The notes below the pieces were generated by a model, which saw only the letters and a program-made list of their open reading frames with translations, was not told where the DNA came from and ran no database searches. The position numbers and the translations under genes were made by a program. Shown in pieces: positions 7,962-16,439 of a DNA stretch of 33,570 nt; position 1 is the first letter of the stretch; the number at the start of each line of letters is the position of its first letter. Source of the DNA: FEN-1297 sp964530445 (GTDB lineage Bacteria; Bacteroidota; Ignavibacteria; Ignavibacteriales; Ignavibacteriaceae); assembly GCA_964530445.1 (NCBI GenBank), contig CAZHBJ010000022.1, positions 1 through 33,570 of the forward strand. Reading direction: 5' to 3'.

Positions 7962-7994
7962 GACGCAAAAAGTTTTTAAAACGTTGTGTTTCTG
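7962..7994. repeat. Imperfect palindromic repeat, copy B
   Basis: The 33-bp element starts GACGC, has GTTTTTAAAA in the middle, then CGTT and ends TCTG. It lies 13 bp beyond the amrS stop and 33 bp after the stop of the gene at 7471, between convergent genes. Either strand could form a hairpin here, so it may double as a weak terminator. See 6356-6388 for the related copy. Confidence 0.6.
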
Positions 7995-8007
7995 AATGCT
8001 ATAAGGA

Positions 8008-9030
8008 TTAAAATACCCCATCAATCTTCAACCCGCATTTATAACATTTTCCGTCCTTCATTTTATTAGTAAGAACCGAATGCCAATCTCTTTTAATTAG
8101 CGGAGTTTTACAGTTGGGACAGTAGGTGGTTTGTCCGTCGTGACTATGAATGTTTCCAACGTAACAATATTTTATTCCCATTGATAATGCAATTTTACGG
8201 GAGTTGTTTAATGTCTCTTCAGGTGTGTGTTTACGGTCTGTCATCTTAAAATCCGGATGAAATGCAGTAAAATGGAGAGGTACCGGATCACCGAGATTAT
8301 TTAATATCCATTCACATTCCTTTTTTATTTCATCCGGCGAATCATTTTCACCTGGAATTAAAAGCGTTGTAATTTCAAACCAAACCTCTGTTTCTTTTTT
8401 CAGCCAGACAAGTGTATCAAGAATATCATTTAGGTGAGAGAACGTAAGTTTAAAATAAAATCTTTCAGTAAATCCCTTTAGATCGACATTAGCAGCATCG
8501 ATATATTTATAAATATCTTTACGCGCTTTTTTATCAATATAACCTGCAGTTACCATCACGGTTTTTATCCCTTCTTCTCTTGCAAGTTTAGAAATATCAA
8601 TAACATATTCTCCGAAGATTGTCGGGTCATTGTAAGTAAATGCAATTGAGGGTGCATTATAGCGCTTAGCTAATTCTATCACATCCTCCGGAGAAGAATG
8701 CAGGGAATTGAAATCATCAAGCTTCGCTTTGCTTATTGACCAGTTCTGACAAAACCTGCATCCTAGATTACAGCCTGCAGTACCGAAACTTAATATGGAA
8801 CTTCCCGGGTAAAAATGATTGAGCGGTTTTTTTTCAATCGGATCTATTGCAAAACCTGTCGGTCTTCCGTATCCAATAGTATAAAGTTTACCGCCATGAT
8901 TTTGTCTTATATAACAAAAACCCGGCTGCCCTTCGCCGATTTTACAATAACGCGGACAGAGCGTGCAGAGAATTTTTCCTTTTTCTGCGGGTTCCCACCA
9001 ATCGGCTATTTTTAGTTTGCTTGTTTCCAT
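8008..9030 (-). CDS. amrS: AmmeMemoRadiSam-system radical SAM enzyme
   Basis: This radical SAM protein is of the AmrS family (relatives of pyruvate formate-lyase activating enzymes). The [4Fe-4S]/SAM motif CNLGCRFC holds Cys87, Cys91 and Cys94. The N-terminal cysteine-rich stretch CTLCPRYCKIGEGQPGFC (residues 22-39) and the C-terminal zinc ribbon (YCPNCKTPL ... CYKCGLKI) are both typical of AmrS. Length is 340 residues, normal for the family. AmrS is usually linked to AMMECR1 and Memo-like genes; neither is in this window. The reaction is not known to me with confidence. The 3' end is close to palindrome copy B. Confidence 0.92.
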   Translation of the reverse strand: METSKLKIADWWEPAEKGKILCTLCPRYCKIGEGQPGFCYIRQNHGGKLYTIGYGRPTGFAIDPIEKKPLNHFYPGSSILSFGTAGCNLGCRFCQNWSISKAKLDDFNSLHSSPEDVIELAKRYNAPSIAFTYNDPTIFGEYVIDISKLAREEGIKTVMVTAGYIDKKARKDIYKYIDAANVDLKGFTERFYFKLTFSHLNDILDTLVWLKKETEVWFEITTLLIPGENDSPDEIKKECEWILNNLGDPVPLHFTAFHPDFKMTDRKHTPEETLNNSRKIALSMGIKYCYVGNIHSHDGQTTYCPNCKTPLIKRDWHSVLTNKMKDGKCYKCGLKIDGVF

Positions 9031-9045
9031 ATCTAAAAATTAATT

Positions 9046-9082
9046 TGGTTAGCAGTTTTCGAGGTTTGCCGGGTGCTAACCA
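9046..9082. repeat. Inverted repeat upstream of amrS
   Basis: TGGTTAGCA (9046-9054) and TGCTAACCA (9074-9082) are perfect reverse complements around a 19-nt, relatively G+C-rich loop. The stem would fall in the amrS 5' leader, 16 bp before its start codon, and could affect translation of amrS if transcribed. It may equally be part of a dispersed repeat. Confidence 0.5.
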
Positions 9083-9570
9083 GCAAGTAACATCGAAGGT
9101 TTTTCAATAATTTACCAAATCTTATTTAATCATTCAATGAGGAATAAAGTATACCTACCATCAGAGTTGAAAATCATCTGCTTTAGACTATTTTAAATCC
9201 TAAATACAAATTTTGATATTTTTCCATTATTATTTGACCCACCTCTTACCACCTGGGGTTAATTTTGTACTTAGGGGCAGGCCCACTGGGGAGAGGAGAC
9301 GCTCCTTATTTTTAAATATTTTGAAGCCATTATAATAGGTTCGTTAATTTAACGAGCGATGTGAATTATATTCTAAACCATTCTGCCAAAAGTTGAATAG
9401 ATGAAACGGTTATTACAAGTATGTTTTTGCCTTGTCTTTACAAAGTAGAATCCGTGGGTCAATGAAACAAATAGAAACTATATTAATATTTTTAACGAGA
9501 GTCTTTATTAATTAACGCAAATAATATAATTAACAAAAAATTTTATGAATAGATTAATAAAATAGATCAT

Positions 9571-9606
9571 CAAAGTCCCCTCCAACGGAGGGGATTTAGG
9601 GGTGGG
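9571..9606. repeat. REP-like hairpin element
   Basis: CCCCTCC (9577-9583) pairs with GGAGGGG (9587-9593) around a 3-nt loop and is followed by ATTTAGGGGTGGG. CCCCTCC-loop-GGAGGGG followed by a GGGGTGGG tail is a pattern I recall as a frequent intergenic repeat in Bacteroidota genomes. It lies about 40-75 bp beyond the pyk stop. Confidence 0.6.
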
Positions 9607-9645
9607 TTTACAATTAATTTGTACTAATTAAGTACTTAAAAAATG

Positions 9646-11085
9646 TTAAATTACTTCAAACCTAAGCCAATTGGCGCGACTCTTTTCCGAATAAGGAGCG
9701 CCGGCAGTAAAGATTACAACATCACCCTCGTTTACATGTCCTGCTTCCAGTATTAATTTTTTCGCTTTATCTATAGCAATATGTTCTTTGTCGATGTCCT
9801 CTAAGAAAATAGAAGTTACACCCCATCTTAAACAAAGATTATTCATAGTATCGAAGCTGTTTGAAAGAGCAATAATTTTTGATTTAGGCCTGTACTTTGC
9901 AAAGTTTTTTGCCGTACGGCCTTTATATGTAAATACTACAATAGCAGCAGCGTTTACCTGGGAACTGATGGATGTTATTCCTTTTCCCACCGCATCAAAT
10001 AAATTCTCTTCAAGGTTTGCCGGGATTTTTACTTCAACTTGCCGCATTGTATGAGAATGTGTTTCAACACTTTTAATAATATCATTCATTGTTTTAACTG
10101 TTAATACAGGATATTTACCAACGGAAGTTTCAGCGCTAAGCATAACAGTATCTGTCCCATCCAAAACAGCATTTGCAACATCGGAAGCTTCTGCTCGCGT
10201 TGGAATGGGATTATGAACCATAGATTCAAGCATTTGAGTTGCCGTTATTACCAATTTCCCGACTGCATTACACTTTTTAATAATTGTTTTTTGAATCAAC
10301 GGAACATCCTGAGGCAGCATTTCAACTCCGAGATCACCTCTAGCTACCATAATTCCGTCGGCTGCTTCCAGTATTTCATCAAAATTATCAACCGCTTCCT
10401 TCTTTTCTATTTTCGCAATAATCGGTTTGGATACATTTCTATTTTTCAGCCATTCTCTTAAGTGAATTATATCCGCAGCTTTTCTAACAAACGAAAGGGC
10501 TATATAGTCGATACGATAATTCAAAGCAAATTCAAGATCACGAAAATCTTTTTCAGTAACTGAAGGAGTTGAAAGATTCATTCCCGGAAGGTTCATTCCT
10601 TTTTTAGGTTTTAAAGTCCCTCCGTTTTCAATTATGCATATTACGGACTTTTGTTTCTTCTCAATAATTTTTAACCGTAAGATCCCGTCGTCAATTAATA
10701 TTGTCTCACCAATTTGTGAATCCTGCGGAAGAGGTTTATATGAAGTTGAAATTAAATCTTTTGTTCCTATAACATCATCCGTTGTAATTTCAATTTTGTC
10801 TCCGTCGGAAATTTCAATTTCCTTCTGTTGCAGTTCTCCGATTCTTATTTTCGGTCCCTGCAAATCCATTAGAATTGCCAGTGGAGTATTTTCTTCAACA
10901 CAAGCGGAATTTATTTCTTCAAATATTTTAGTATAAAATGAATAATCTCCGTGAGAAAAATTTAATCTAACTCCATTCATGCCGGCAAGAATTAAGTCGT
11001 TAATAATATCAGCATTATTTGTAGCCGGACCCAGCGTACATAAAATTTTAGTTTTTGCGAACGATTCGAGAAGCCTATTATTCAT
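9646..11085 (-). CDS. pyk: Pyruvate kinase
   Basis: It catalyses phosphoenolpyruvate + ADP to pyruvate + ATP, the last step of glycolysis. Family blocks are plain: TKILCTLGPAT (12-22), MNGVRLNFSHG (35-45), PIIAKIEKKEAVDNF containing the active-site lysine, IMVARGDLGVEM, and ITATQMLESM with TRAEASDVANAVLDGTD. The 479-residue length is that of the single-unit bacterial enzyme, without the extra C-terminal PEP-utiliser domain seen in some Firmicutes. The ATG at 11085 overlaps the lonB stop by 4 bp (ATGA), which implies transcription and probably translational coupling with that protease gene. Confidence 0.97.
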   Translation of the reverse strand: MNNRLLESFAKTKILCTLGPATNNADIINDLILAGMNGVRLNFSHGDYSFYTKIFEEINSACVEENTPLAILMDLQGPKIRIGELQQKEIEISDGDKIEITTDDVIGTKDLISTSYKPLPQDSQIGETILIDDGILRLKIIEKKQKSVICIIENGGTLKPKKGMNLPGMNLSTPSVTEKDFRDLEFALNYRIDYIALSFVRKAADIIHLREWLKNRNVSKPIIAKIEKKEAVDNFDEILEAADGIMVARGDLGVEMLPQDVPLIQKTIIKKCNAVGKLVITATQMLESMVHNPIPTRAEASDVANAVLDGTDTVMLSAETSVGKYPVLTVKTMNDIIKSVETHSHTMRQVEVKIPANLEENLFDAVGKGITSISSQVNAAAIVVFTYKGRTAKNFAKYRPKSKIIALSNSFDTMNNLCLRWGVTSIFLEDIDKEHIAIDKAKKLILEAGHVNEGDVVIFTAGAPYSEKSRANWLRFEVI

Positions 11086-13547
11086 TTCCTCTTTTTCTTT
11101 TTTATAGTAGTATTATTTACGTTATTAGGTTTTACAGCTTTGGATTTTGCATAAAGCACTTGTATTTTTTTCTGTACAAGGTCAAAAACGCTGTTTACTT
11201 CGTATTCGCCTTTGGCATTTCTCTTTCCGGATTTTACGCCGGTTAATATTTCAATTCCTTCTTCAACTCTTTCGATGGCATAGATGCTAAACTCTCCATC
11301 CTCCACAGCTTTTATAATGTCTTCCCTCAGCATCAGTTCCTGTATATTTTGCACAGGAATAATTACACCCTGTTTTTTATTTAGTCCTCTTGCTTTACAA
11401 ACATCAAAAAAGCCTTCTATTTTTTCATTAACACCGCCAATAGGCTGTACATCACCTTTTTGATTTAATGAACCGGTAACAGCAATTGACTGCTTAATCT
11501 TCAAACCGGAAAGAGTTGATAACAGGGCAAATATTTCGGCACAAGATGCACTGTCTCCGTCAACCGTCCCGTAAGATTGTTCGAATACAAGATTTGCATT
11601 AAAGGAGAGGGGTGTATTTTGTCCGAAGGTTTCTCTAAAGTATCCTGAAATTATTAAAACGCCTTTGTTATAATGTCTGCCGCTCATCCCGGCTTCGCGT
11701 TCAACGTTGATAATACTTCCGCTTCCCAAAGAAACAGTAGCAGTAATTCTTGTCGGTCTTCCGAATGAATAAAAGTCGGCATCATAAACAGCAAGACCGT
11801 TTATCTGTCCGACTCTTTCTCCCTCGGTGTCTATAAGAACCATACCCTCTTCTATCATATCATTAACTTTTGATTCAAGCAGGCCATGTCTATCTTTAGC
11901 GGATTCGTAAGCTTTTTTTACATGAGCTGCGCTTACGATGTTAAAGCCGTCATCGTTAGCCCAGAAGTTTGCTTCCCGTGCTATGTCTGCAATTTGAGAA
12001 AATCTTGCCGTAAGTTTGTTCTTATTTCCTGCAAATTTAGCACCTATTTCTACAAGATATGCGATAGCTGTTTTATCGAATTCAAACAGTTTTTCTTCTT
12101 TGATTAATTTTTTGATTACTCTTGCATATTCAACTAATACTTCGTCGTTGCGTTTTATTTCGTAGTCGAAGTCGGCTTTCACTTTAAATATTTTTTTAAA
12201 ATCATCTTCGTATGCAGCTAGTGCGGAATAAATATAATCATTACCTATAAGTATAACTTTTGTTTCAATTGTAATCGGTTCCGGTTGTAAGGTGGAAGGA
12301 TATATTTGTAAGACGCTATGTGAATCCTGTATTTCTAGTTTCCTGTAAGTAAGAACTCTTTTTAATGTTCTCCAAACGCTCGGTTCTTCGAATAAATGCT
12401 TTACATTTAGCACGAGGTATCCGCCGTTTGCTCTTAATAAAGATCCTGCTTTTATTTTTGTAAAGTCGCTGTACCAGCCGCCTTTACCATCGTGAATTTT
12501 TTCTATCGTACCGAATAAATTTATATAATTCGGAGAAGTTTCTATAACTACCGGACAGTCTTTGGATTCGCTGTTGTCAAGAATTACATTTACTTCATAC
12601 TCTTTGAAATAGTCTATCTGGAATCCTTCCGGTGTTGTTTCTCCTTCCGGCTTAACACCTTTAAATATTTGAATGTTGTCCAGGATATTATTTTCTAATT
12701 CAGATATATAATTAAGAACTTTTTTATCGACATATTTTTCTTTTAAGTTATCCATTGCACCTCTCAACAAGGCTTCGACGGTTTCCCTTTCAAGCTTCGA
12801 AAGCTTTTCCTGGAATTCCTCGCTTAACTTTAAGCCTTTTCTAAATAGAGTATGCAAATCCTGTTCGTAATTGCTGTATTTTTTAACTATCTCTTTGGCA
12901 TTTTCCTCGGTAAGTTTACCTTGTTTTACAAGCTCGTCAAGCTGGTAAATAGGTACGGGTTTTTGTTCGATTAAAGGAAATATTTCCGGGCGGGCAACTT
13001 CACCAACTTTTATCTGACCTAAAGTGAAATTTTCCTTCTTCAGCTTTTCATCAAAAGCACTCATTAATGTTTGTTCTTTGTCATTATAATGAGCAACAAT
13101 TTTCTTTTTCCTATTTATATATGTTTCGCTTTCGAGAGACTGCGGAATTTTACTCTTTAATATTTCTATTGTCGAATATACATCTTGTTTAAAAGCTTTG
13201 GCTTTTCCTACTTTAAAAGTTAAAAGTACCGGCCTGTCGCTGTCGTTAAAATTATTTACATAAGCATAGTCGTATAACGGAGGACAATTGTCGCTTATTG
13301 TTTCCAGCATTTTTTTTACCGTTGTAGCTTTGCCGGTGCCGGAAAGACCGGCAATAAAAATATTATATCCGGGGCTTCTTAAATCCACACCGAGTTTTAA
13401 TGCTTTTAAAGCCCTTTCTTGTCCAAGAATTCCTTCGATAGGTTCCAGGTCGTTTGTTGAATCAAATGCAAATACATCCGGGTTGCATCGCCATCTTAAA
13501 TCCTCATGTTTGAGTTTTCTAGGTTTGGGTGCTTTGGGGTAAGTCAT
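11082..13547 (-). CDS. LonB-type ATP-dependent protease
   Basis: This AAA+ serine protease has the AAA_32/Lon-protease architecture (YcbZ/LonB-like), 821 residues. Near the N-terminus are CNPDVFAFDSTNDL and LGQERAL, then the Walker A GLSGTGKA (67-74). The middle is a long charged helical insert (~120-280). RANGGYLVLNVKHLFEEP corresponds to the Walker B area; it has Asn where I would expect Asp in LVLD. The C-terminal Lon protease domain has the dyad Ser666 (GDSAS) and Lys709 (GGVNEK), spaced 43 apart as in E. coli Lon. A Lys-rich tail ends the protein. It should degrade damaged or regulatory proteins. pyk begins inside its stop codon. Confidence 0.92.
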   Translation of the reverse strand: MTYPKAPKPRKLKHEDLRWRCNPDVFAFDSTNDLEPIEGILGQERALKALKLGVDLRSPGYNIFIAGLSGTGKATTVKKMLETISDNCPPLYDYAYVNNFNDSDRPVLLTFKVGKAKAFKQDVYSTIEILKSKIPQSLESETYINRKKKIVAHYNDKEQTLMSAFDEKLKKENFTLGQIKVGEVARPEIFPLIEQKPVPIYQLDELVKQGKLTEENAKEIVKKYSNYEQDLHTLFRKGLKLSEEFQEKLSKLERETVEALLRGAMDNLKEKYVDKKVLNYISELENNILDNIQIFKGVKPEGETTPEGFQIDYFKEYEVNVILDNSESKDCPVVIETSPNYINLFGTIEKIHDGKGGWYSDFTKIKAGSLLRANGGYLVLNVKHLFEEPSVWRTLKRVLTYRKLEIQDSHSVLQIYPSTLQPEPITIETKVILIGNDYIYSALAAYEDDFKKIFKVKADFDYEIKRNDEVLVEYARVIKKLIKEEKLFEFDKTAIAYLVEIGAKFAGNKNKLTARFSQIADIAREANFWANDDGFNIVSAAHVKKAYESAKDRHGLLESKVNDMIEEGMVLIDTEGERVGQINGLAVYDADFYSFGRPTRITATVSLGSGSIINVEREAGMSGRHYNKGVLIISGYFRETFGQNTPLSFNANLVFEQSYGTVDGDSASCAEIFALLSTLSGLKIKQSIAVTGSLNQKGDVQPIGGVNEKIEGFFDVCKARGLNKKQGVIIPVQNIQELMLREDIIKAVEDGEFSIYAIERVEEGIEILTGVKSGKRNAKGEYEVNSVFDLVQKKIQVLYAKSKAVKPNNVNNTTIKKKKRK

Positions 13548-13927
13548 ATCTCGCCTGTTTTATAGTTTAGAAAAATGAATTTGTAGCTTTTCTATGATAA
13601 TTTTTCCTTAAAATTCAAGCGAAATGTAAACATAATCGGGCTGAATTTCAAAAGAGATAATTATATGGAATGTAATAAGAAAAAAATTTATGCGGTTATA
13701 TTGAATATAAAAATCTAATGGTATATAAAAACGGATTAAGGTGAAATTTTTAAGAATAAAAGAATAAGCGGCTATAATATAAAGACAGTTATTGAAATAT
13801 TTGACGGTCTTTTTATCCTACACTAATAATTAAATAATTATTTGAGTAATTCTTATATTTTTGATTAAAATATTTATTTTTAGAGATACGATTATATTCT
13901 AATACTTCAAATTAAAAGAGCAAAATT
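13548..13927. other. Divergent intergenic region, lonB / class V aminotransferase
   Basis: The 380 bp are strongly A/T-rich and must contain the promoters for lonB (minus) and the PLP enzyme gene (plus). Apart from AATAATT/AATTATT around 13830, which is expected by chance in such sequence, I see no repeat or gene. Confidence 0.4.
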
Positions 13928-15064
13928 ATGAACATTGAAAAAGCACGCAGCTATTTCCCTTATTTACAAAACGGTAAAATTTATTTCAATCATGCTTCAA
14001 CCGGACCTTTATCTACTCCGGTATTAAATCAAATTAAAAAAATATTATATGAAAAAAGCGAAACCAAGATTGATGACTTTATGGGACTTCAAGCAGTTAT
14101 TAAAGAATCTAAACAAGATCTTACTGGGTTGATAAATGCAAAACCAGAGAGGATTGCATTTCTTGATAATACAACAAACGGAATAAATGTGTTGGCGCAG
14201 GGCATAAAATGGAAAAAAGGTGATAGAATTTTGTTGAATGATCTTGAATTTCCGGCAAATGTATATCCGTTTCTTAATCTTCAAAAAGACGGAGTTATTA
14301 TTGACTTTGTAAAATCTCACGAGGGAATTGTCTCTGCCGAAGATGTAATAGAAAATATTAAGGCTGATACCAGGCTGGTTTCAATTAGTATGGTTCAGTT
14401 TTTAACCGGGTATAGAGCCAGCCTTGAAAAAATAGGGAATGTATGCAGAGACAAGGGTATTATATTTTCCGTGGATGCAATTCAAGGGCTTGGTGCTGTG
14501 AGAACAGATGTTGTAAAAGATAAAATTGATTTTCTTTCCTCCGGAACTCAGAAGTGGATGTTGGGCTTACAAGGTATGGCTTTCATTTATGTATCCGAAA
14601 AACTTCAAGAGATGATGATTCCCGGTAATGTAGGATGGCTCTCCGTAGAGGATGCATGGAATTTATTGCATTATGATTTAACCTTGAAAAAGACAGCCGA
14701 TTGTTTTCAAGGAGGCACATTAAATACAATAGGAATTTATGCTTTAAATGCTTCGCTAAAAATGTTTAAGGAATTCGGTTTTGATGCTGTTGAACAAAAG
14801 GTAATTGAAAATTCTACCTACTTAATTAGTAAGCTTGAAGAAATAAATATTAAACCCATATTGAGCGGAGTTGACAAAAAAAATTTGGCAGGCATTGTCA
14901 GTTTTCAACATGATGAATCACAAAAGTTATTTGATGCTCTGATAAAAGAAGACATTCATTGTGCTGTAAGAGTGGGGATGATTAGGCTTTCTCCTCATTT
15001 TTACAATACATACGAAGAGTCCGATAAAATTATTGATGAGGTGAGAAAGTTTACAATATCGTAA
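13928..15064 (+). CDS. Class V aminotransferase-fold PLP enzyme (cysteine desulfurase/epimerase-like)
   Basis: This is a fold-type I PLP enzyme of 378 residues. The start YFPYLQNGKIYFNHASTGPLS is typical of the isopenicillin-N-epimerase/cysteine-desulfurase-like branch. Asp183 (SVDAIQGLGA) should contact the pyridine nitrogen, and Lys209 in SSGTQKWMLG is the Schiff-base lysine. A second GGTLN segment fits the phosphate-binding region of the partner subunit. It has no SufS-like cysteine loop at the C-terminus, so the substrate is undetermined. It is monocistronic, reading toward the deformylase gene with 31 bp between stops and no strong terminator. Confidence 0.88.
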   Translation: MNIEKARSYFPYLQNGKIYFNHASTGPLSTPVLNQIKKILYEKSETKIDDFMGLQAVIKESKQDLTGLINAKPERIAFLDNTTNGINVLAQGIKWKKGDRILLNDLEFPANVYPFLNLQKDGVIIDFVKSHEGIVSAEDVIENIKADTRLVSISMVQFLTGYRASLEKIGNVCRDKGIIFSVDAIQGLGAVRTDVVKDKIDFLSSGTQKWMLGLQGMAFIYVSEKLQEMMIPGNVGWLSVEDAWNLLHYDLTLKKTADCFQGGTLNTIGIYALNASLKMFKEFGFDAVEQKVIENSTYLISKLEEINIKPILSGVDKKNLAGIVSFQHDESQKLFDALIKEDIHCAVRVGMIRLSPHFYNTYEESDKIIDEVRKFTIS

Positions 15065-15095
15065 AATGAATTAATTCTATAAGAATTTGGGAAAA

Positions 15096-15599
15096 TTATT
15101 TTAAAAATTCTTTCTGGCTTTTCAAAGCGAAAGATTTCTCATCTATCGCACGCGATACAGCGAGTATTCCGTTTAAATGATCAACTTCATGCTGAATCAA
15201 TTCCGATAAACTGTCTTCAAAATTTATTGATTGAGAGTTCCAGTCCGAATCTCTGAATGTAACATGACATTTTTTATGACGTTTTACTTTGACCAGGATA
15301 TCCGGAAAGCTCATACAATCGTCCCATAATTCAAACATTTCGGCACTCATGATATCAATGACAGGGTTAATAAAAACAATCGGCTTATTTTCTACGTTCA
15401 TATAAATCAATCTTTTCATAAAGCCTATTTGAGGAGCTGCTATTGCCCTGCCTGCATTATTTCTCTTCCGGAAATCTATTAATGTATCGTGCAGGTCTTC
15501 AACCACTTTTTGTACTTCTTCAAGATCATTCTGAAGTATTGGCCGACAAACCTCATAAAGTTTGGGATTACCGAGCAATAATATTTTTTTTACCGCCAT
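15096..15599 (-). CDS. Peptide deformylase family protein with divergent motif 2
   Basis: Deformylases remove the formyl group from the initiator Met of new proteins using a metal held by one Cys and two His. Motif 1 is GRAIAAPQIG (50-59). Motif 3 is QHEVDHLNG, with His137, Glu138 and His141. Motif 2, normally EGCLS, reads DDCMS here: metal ligand Cys95 is kept but Glu-Gly is Asp-Asp. The length, 167, is normal. All catalytic ligands are present, so it may be active, but the change suggests a paralogue or altered specificity. ATG at 15599 gives the family N-terminus (KKILLLGNPKL). No fmt gene is nearby. Confidence 0.85.
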   Translation of the reverse strand: MAVKKILLLGNPKLYEVCRPILQNDLEEVQKVVEDLHDTLIDFRKRNNAGRAIAAPQIGFMKRLIYMNVENKPIVFINPVIDIMSAEMFELWDDCMSFPDILVKVKRHKKCHVTFRDSDWNSQSINFEDSLSELIQHEVDHLNGILAVSRAIDEKSFALKSQKEFLK

Positions 15600-15738
15600 A
15601 TTTTTCTACTAAAAAGTTTATTAATATGCATAATTATTTGATGAAATTTAAAGAATAATTTATAAATTAATCCTTAAAGTTTAATTAATCGTGTAAAAAA
15701 GAAGGTTTATAGTAAAGCCTTATATTTTGGAGTGCCTC

Positions 15739-16377
15739 ATGAGAAATAAAAATAGTTTTTCTTTAATAATTATAATTACGACAGGCATGCTTTTGGTCCT
15801 CAATTCCACACTTAACGCGCAGCAGAAGAAAAAGAACGGACAAATGTTACAATCAACAAAGAAGAGTTTAGAGTCTTCAACGCCGGATTGGCATAAAAAA
15901 GTAAGAATTAGCCCAAGAGCATTTATAACTCAAACAATCGGCTTAACCGATGTAACCATATCATACAGCCGTCCGGGTGTAAAAGGAAGAGGTATTTGGG
16001 GCGGCTTGGTACCGTATAAGAAAGTCTGGCGCGCAGGCGCAAATGAAGCAACCAGGCTTACATTTAGTAATGATGTTAGAATAAATGGTAAAAAATTTCC
16101 CGCCGGTTCTTACAGCTTTTTTGTTATTCCGCATGAAAAGAAAGACTGGACAATTATCTTTAATAAAGTAGCCGATCAGTGGGGAGCATTTGAGTATAAT
16201 GAAGCCGAGGATTTTGCAAGGTTTAACATAAAGCCTGTTAAGTCAAATTATCATGAATGGTTGAGTTATACATTCAATAATATGAAAGTTCAAATTAAAG
16301 GTAAAAATTCGGCCGAAGTTAATTTGAACTGGAAAAACATTAGAATTCCGTTTACAATTGAAACAGACGTTAAATAA
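15739..16377 (+). CDS. Exported DUF2911 domain protein
   Basis: After a signal peptide (residues ~1-28, ending STLNAQQ) comes a domain with the DUF2911 features VTISYSRPGVKGRGIWGG, VWRAGANEAT and FPAGSYSFFVIP. This family is widespread in Bacteroidota as secreted or periplasmic proteins; I know of no proven function. I chose the ATG at 15739 (212 residues) because TTGGAG at 15728-15732 is well placed as its ribosome binding site. An in-frame TTG at 15727 would add only MECL and overlap that site. It lies upstream of and convergent with the phosphohexomutase gene. Confidence 0.88.
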   Translation: MRNKNSFSLIIIITTGMLLVLNSTLNAQQKKKNGQMLQSTKKSLESSTPDWHKKVRISPRAFITQTIGLTDVTISYSRPGVKGRGIWGGLVPYKKVWRAGANEATRLTFSNDVRINGKKFPAGSYSFFVIPHEKKDWTIIFNKVADQWGAFEYNEAEDFARFNIKPVKSNYHEWLSYTFNNMKVQIKGKNSAEVNLNWKNIRIPFTIETDVK

Positions 16378-16408
16378 AATTTGTTTTTGTTATTATCTAA
16401 TTAAATAA

Positions 16409-16439
16409 AATAATGGAAGATATTATTTCTTCCATTATT
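16409..16439. terminator. Hairpin between convergent DUF2911 and phosphohexomutase genes
   Basis: AATAATGGAAGA (16409-16420) pairs perfectly over 12 bp with TCTTCCATTATT (16428-16439) around a 7-nt A/T loop. On the minus strand it is followed by TTATTTTATTTAATT. It overlaps the stop codon of the phosphohexomutase gene and probably ends both transcripts, though neither side has a clean T run. Confidence 0.65.

Larger units (their letters stand above)
9031..9645. other. 615-bp gene-free region with several structured remnants
   Basis: No plausible gene was seen on either strand between amrS and pyk, which share orientation. It holds a 9-bp inverted repeat near amrS (9046-9082), an unusually G+C-rich patch at 9237-9312 with imperfect self-complementarity (CCTCTTACCACCTGG versus CCACTGGGGAGAGG), and a REP-like hairpin (9571-9606). 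Between these the sequence is A/T-rich and featureless. It looks like a place where decayed repeats have collected. Confidence 0.6.

Noticed and set aside
15065..15113. Terminator between the PLP enzyme and deformylase genes
   Set aside because: AAGAATTT/AAAAATTCTT gives only a weak A/T stem that reaches into the deformylase stop region; evidence is too thin.
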